Assembly (NCBI RefSeq): GCF_964199755.1 | Contig: NC_133900.1 | Span: 74,880,727-74,944,726 of the forward strand | Origin: Larus michahellis | Lineage: Eukaryota > Chordata > Aves > Charadriiformes > Laridae | Reading direction: 5' to 3' | DNA length: 64,000 bases | Shown: piece by piece, positions 63,870-64,000 of the stretch | Position numbering within the stretch: position 1 is the first letter of the stretch | Layout of the letters: every line of letters starts with the position of its first letter | Position numbers and translations under genes: made by a program | Notes under the pieces: model-generated | What the model was told of the DNA's origin: nothing | Seen by the model: only the letters and a program-made list of their open reading frames with translations | The model's database searches: none

Positions 63870-64000
63870 CTGGAGAACAACAGAAGCTTGTGTTGTACAA
63901 ATGGCAGGCGGCTACAAATCACCTCCTGTTCACACCTTCCCATGCGCATATGGAGAGCAGAACACAATCCCTCTTCTCTGCCCGCTTCAAGCTACCCAGA
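63870..64000 (-). other. SCFD2 intron continuing beyond the window
   Basis: This is sequence upstream of the 49-base exon, with an in-frame stop near 63910 that rules out simple extension of the exon. The rest of the gene lies to the right. Confidence 0.5.

Noticed and set aside
1-64000. CRISPR arrays, bacterial operons, tRNA or rRNA genes
   Set aside because: No direct-repeat arrays with regular spacers, no prokaryotic gene layout and no recognisable tRNA or rRNA sequence were seen; the window is vertebrate.

Overview
The window looks like nuclear DNA of a bird. Chicken-repeat-1 (CR1) LINE fragments are frequent and carry the typical avian CR1 3' ends. There is a solo avian endogenous-retrovirus LTR. 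The two genes that can be read are vertebrate genes with introns, and their neighbourhood (RASL11B followed tail-to-tail by SCFD2) matches the order known in human chromosome 4. The LTR type suggests a neoavian bird rather than chicken, but the species cannot be fixed from sequence alone.

Layout. Bases 1 to about 950 look like the end of a 3' UTR of an unidentified plus-strand transcript. From about 950 to 37.7 kb there is a long intergenic stretch with no convincing coding exon. It holds two substantial CR1 copies (9.7-10.3 kb, 27.2-28.5 kb), a CR1 remnant at 19.2 kb, an isolated GC-rich patch at 30.8-31.0 kb and several segments that resemble conserved non-coding DNA. At 37.7-38.6 kb three elements stack up directly before a CpG island: a solo LTR with a perfect 5-bp target duplication, a CR1 tail, and a 217-bp almost pure purine tract.

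RASL11B (plus strand, 38864-41708) is complete: four coding exons and 244 residues, giving a Ras-like small GTPase without a lipidation motif. Its probable mRNA end is near 42.87 kb.

The last five coding exons of SCFD2, a Sec1/Munc18-family protein of vesicle traffic, lie on the minus strand between 63869 and 46067, with a probable 3' end near 44.45 kb. All exon phases join cleanly. One intron uses a GC donor (AG|GCAAGT) instead of GT. SCFD2 introns contain CR1 copies, including one CR1 inserted into another with a short target duplication, and a GGAT microsatellite.

The two genes converge and do not overlap. Nothing suggests they work in one pathway; their linkage is conserved vertebrate synteny. 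No new biological system was found. The most useful leads are the GC-AG intron, the layered repeat structure at the RASL11B promoter, the nested CR1, and a few regulatory-looking non-coding segments.
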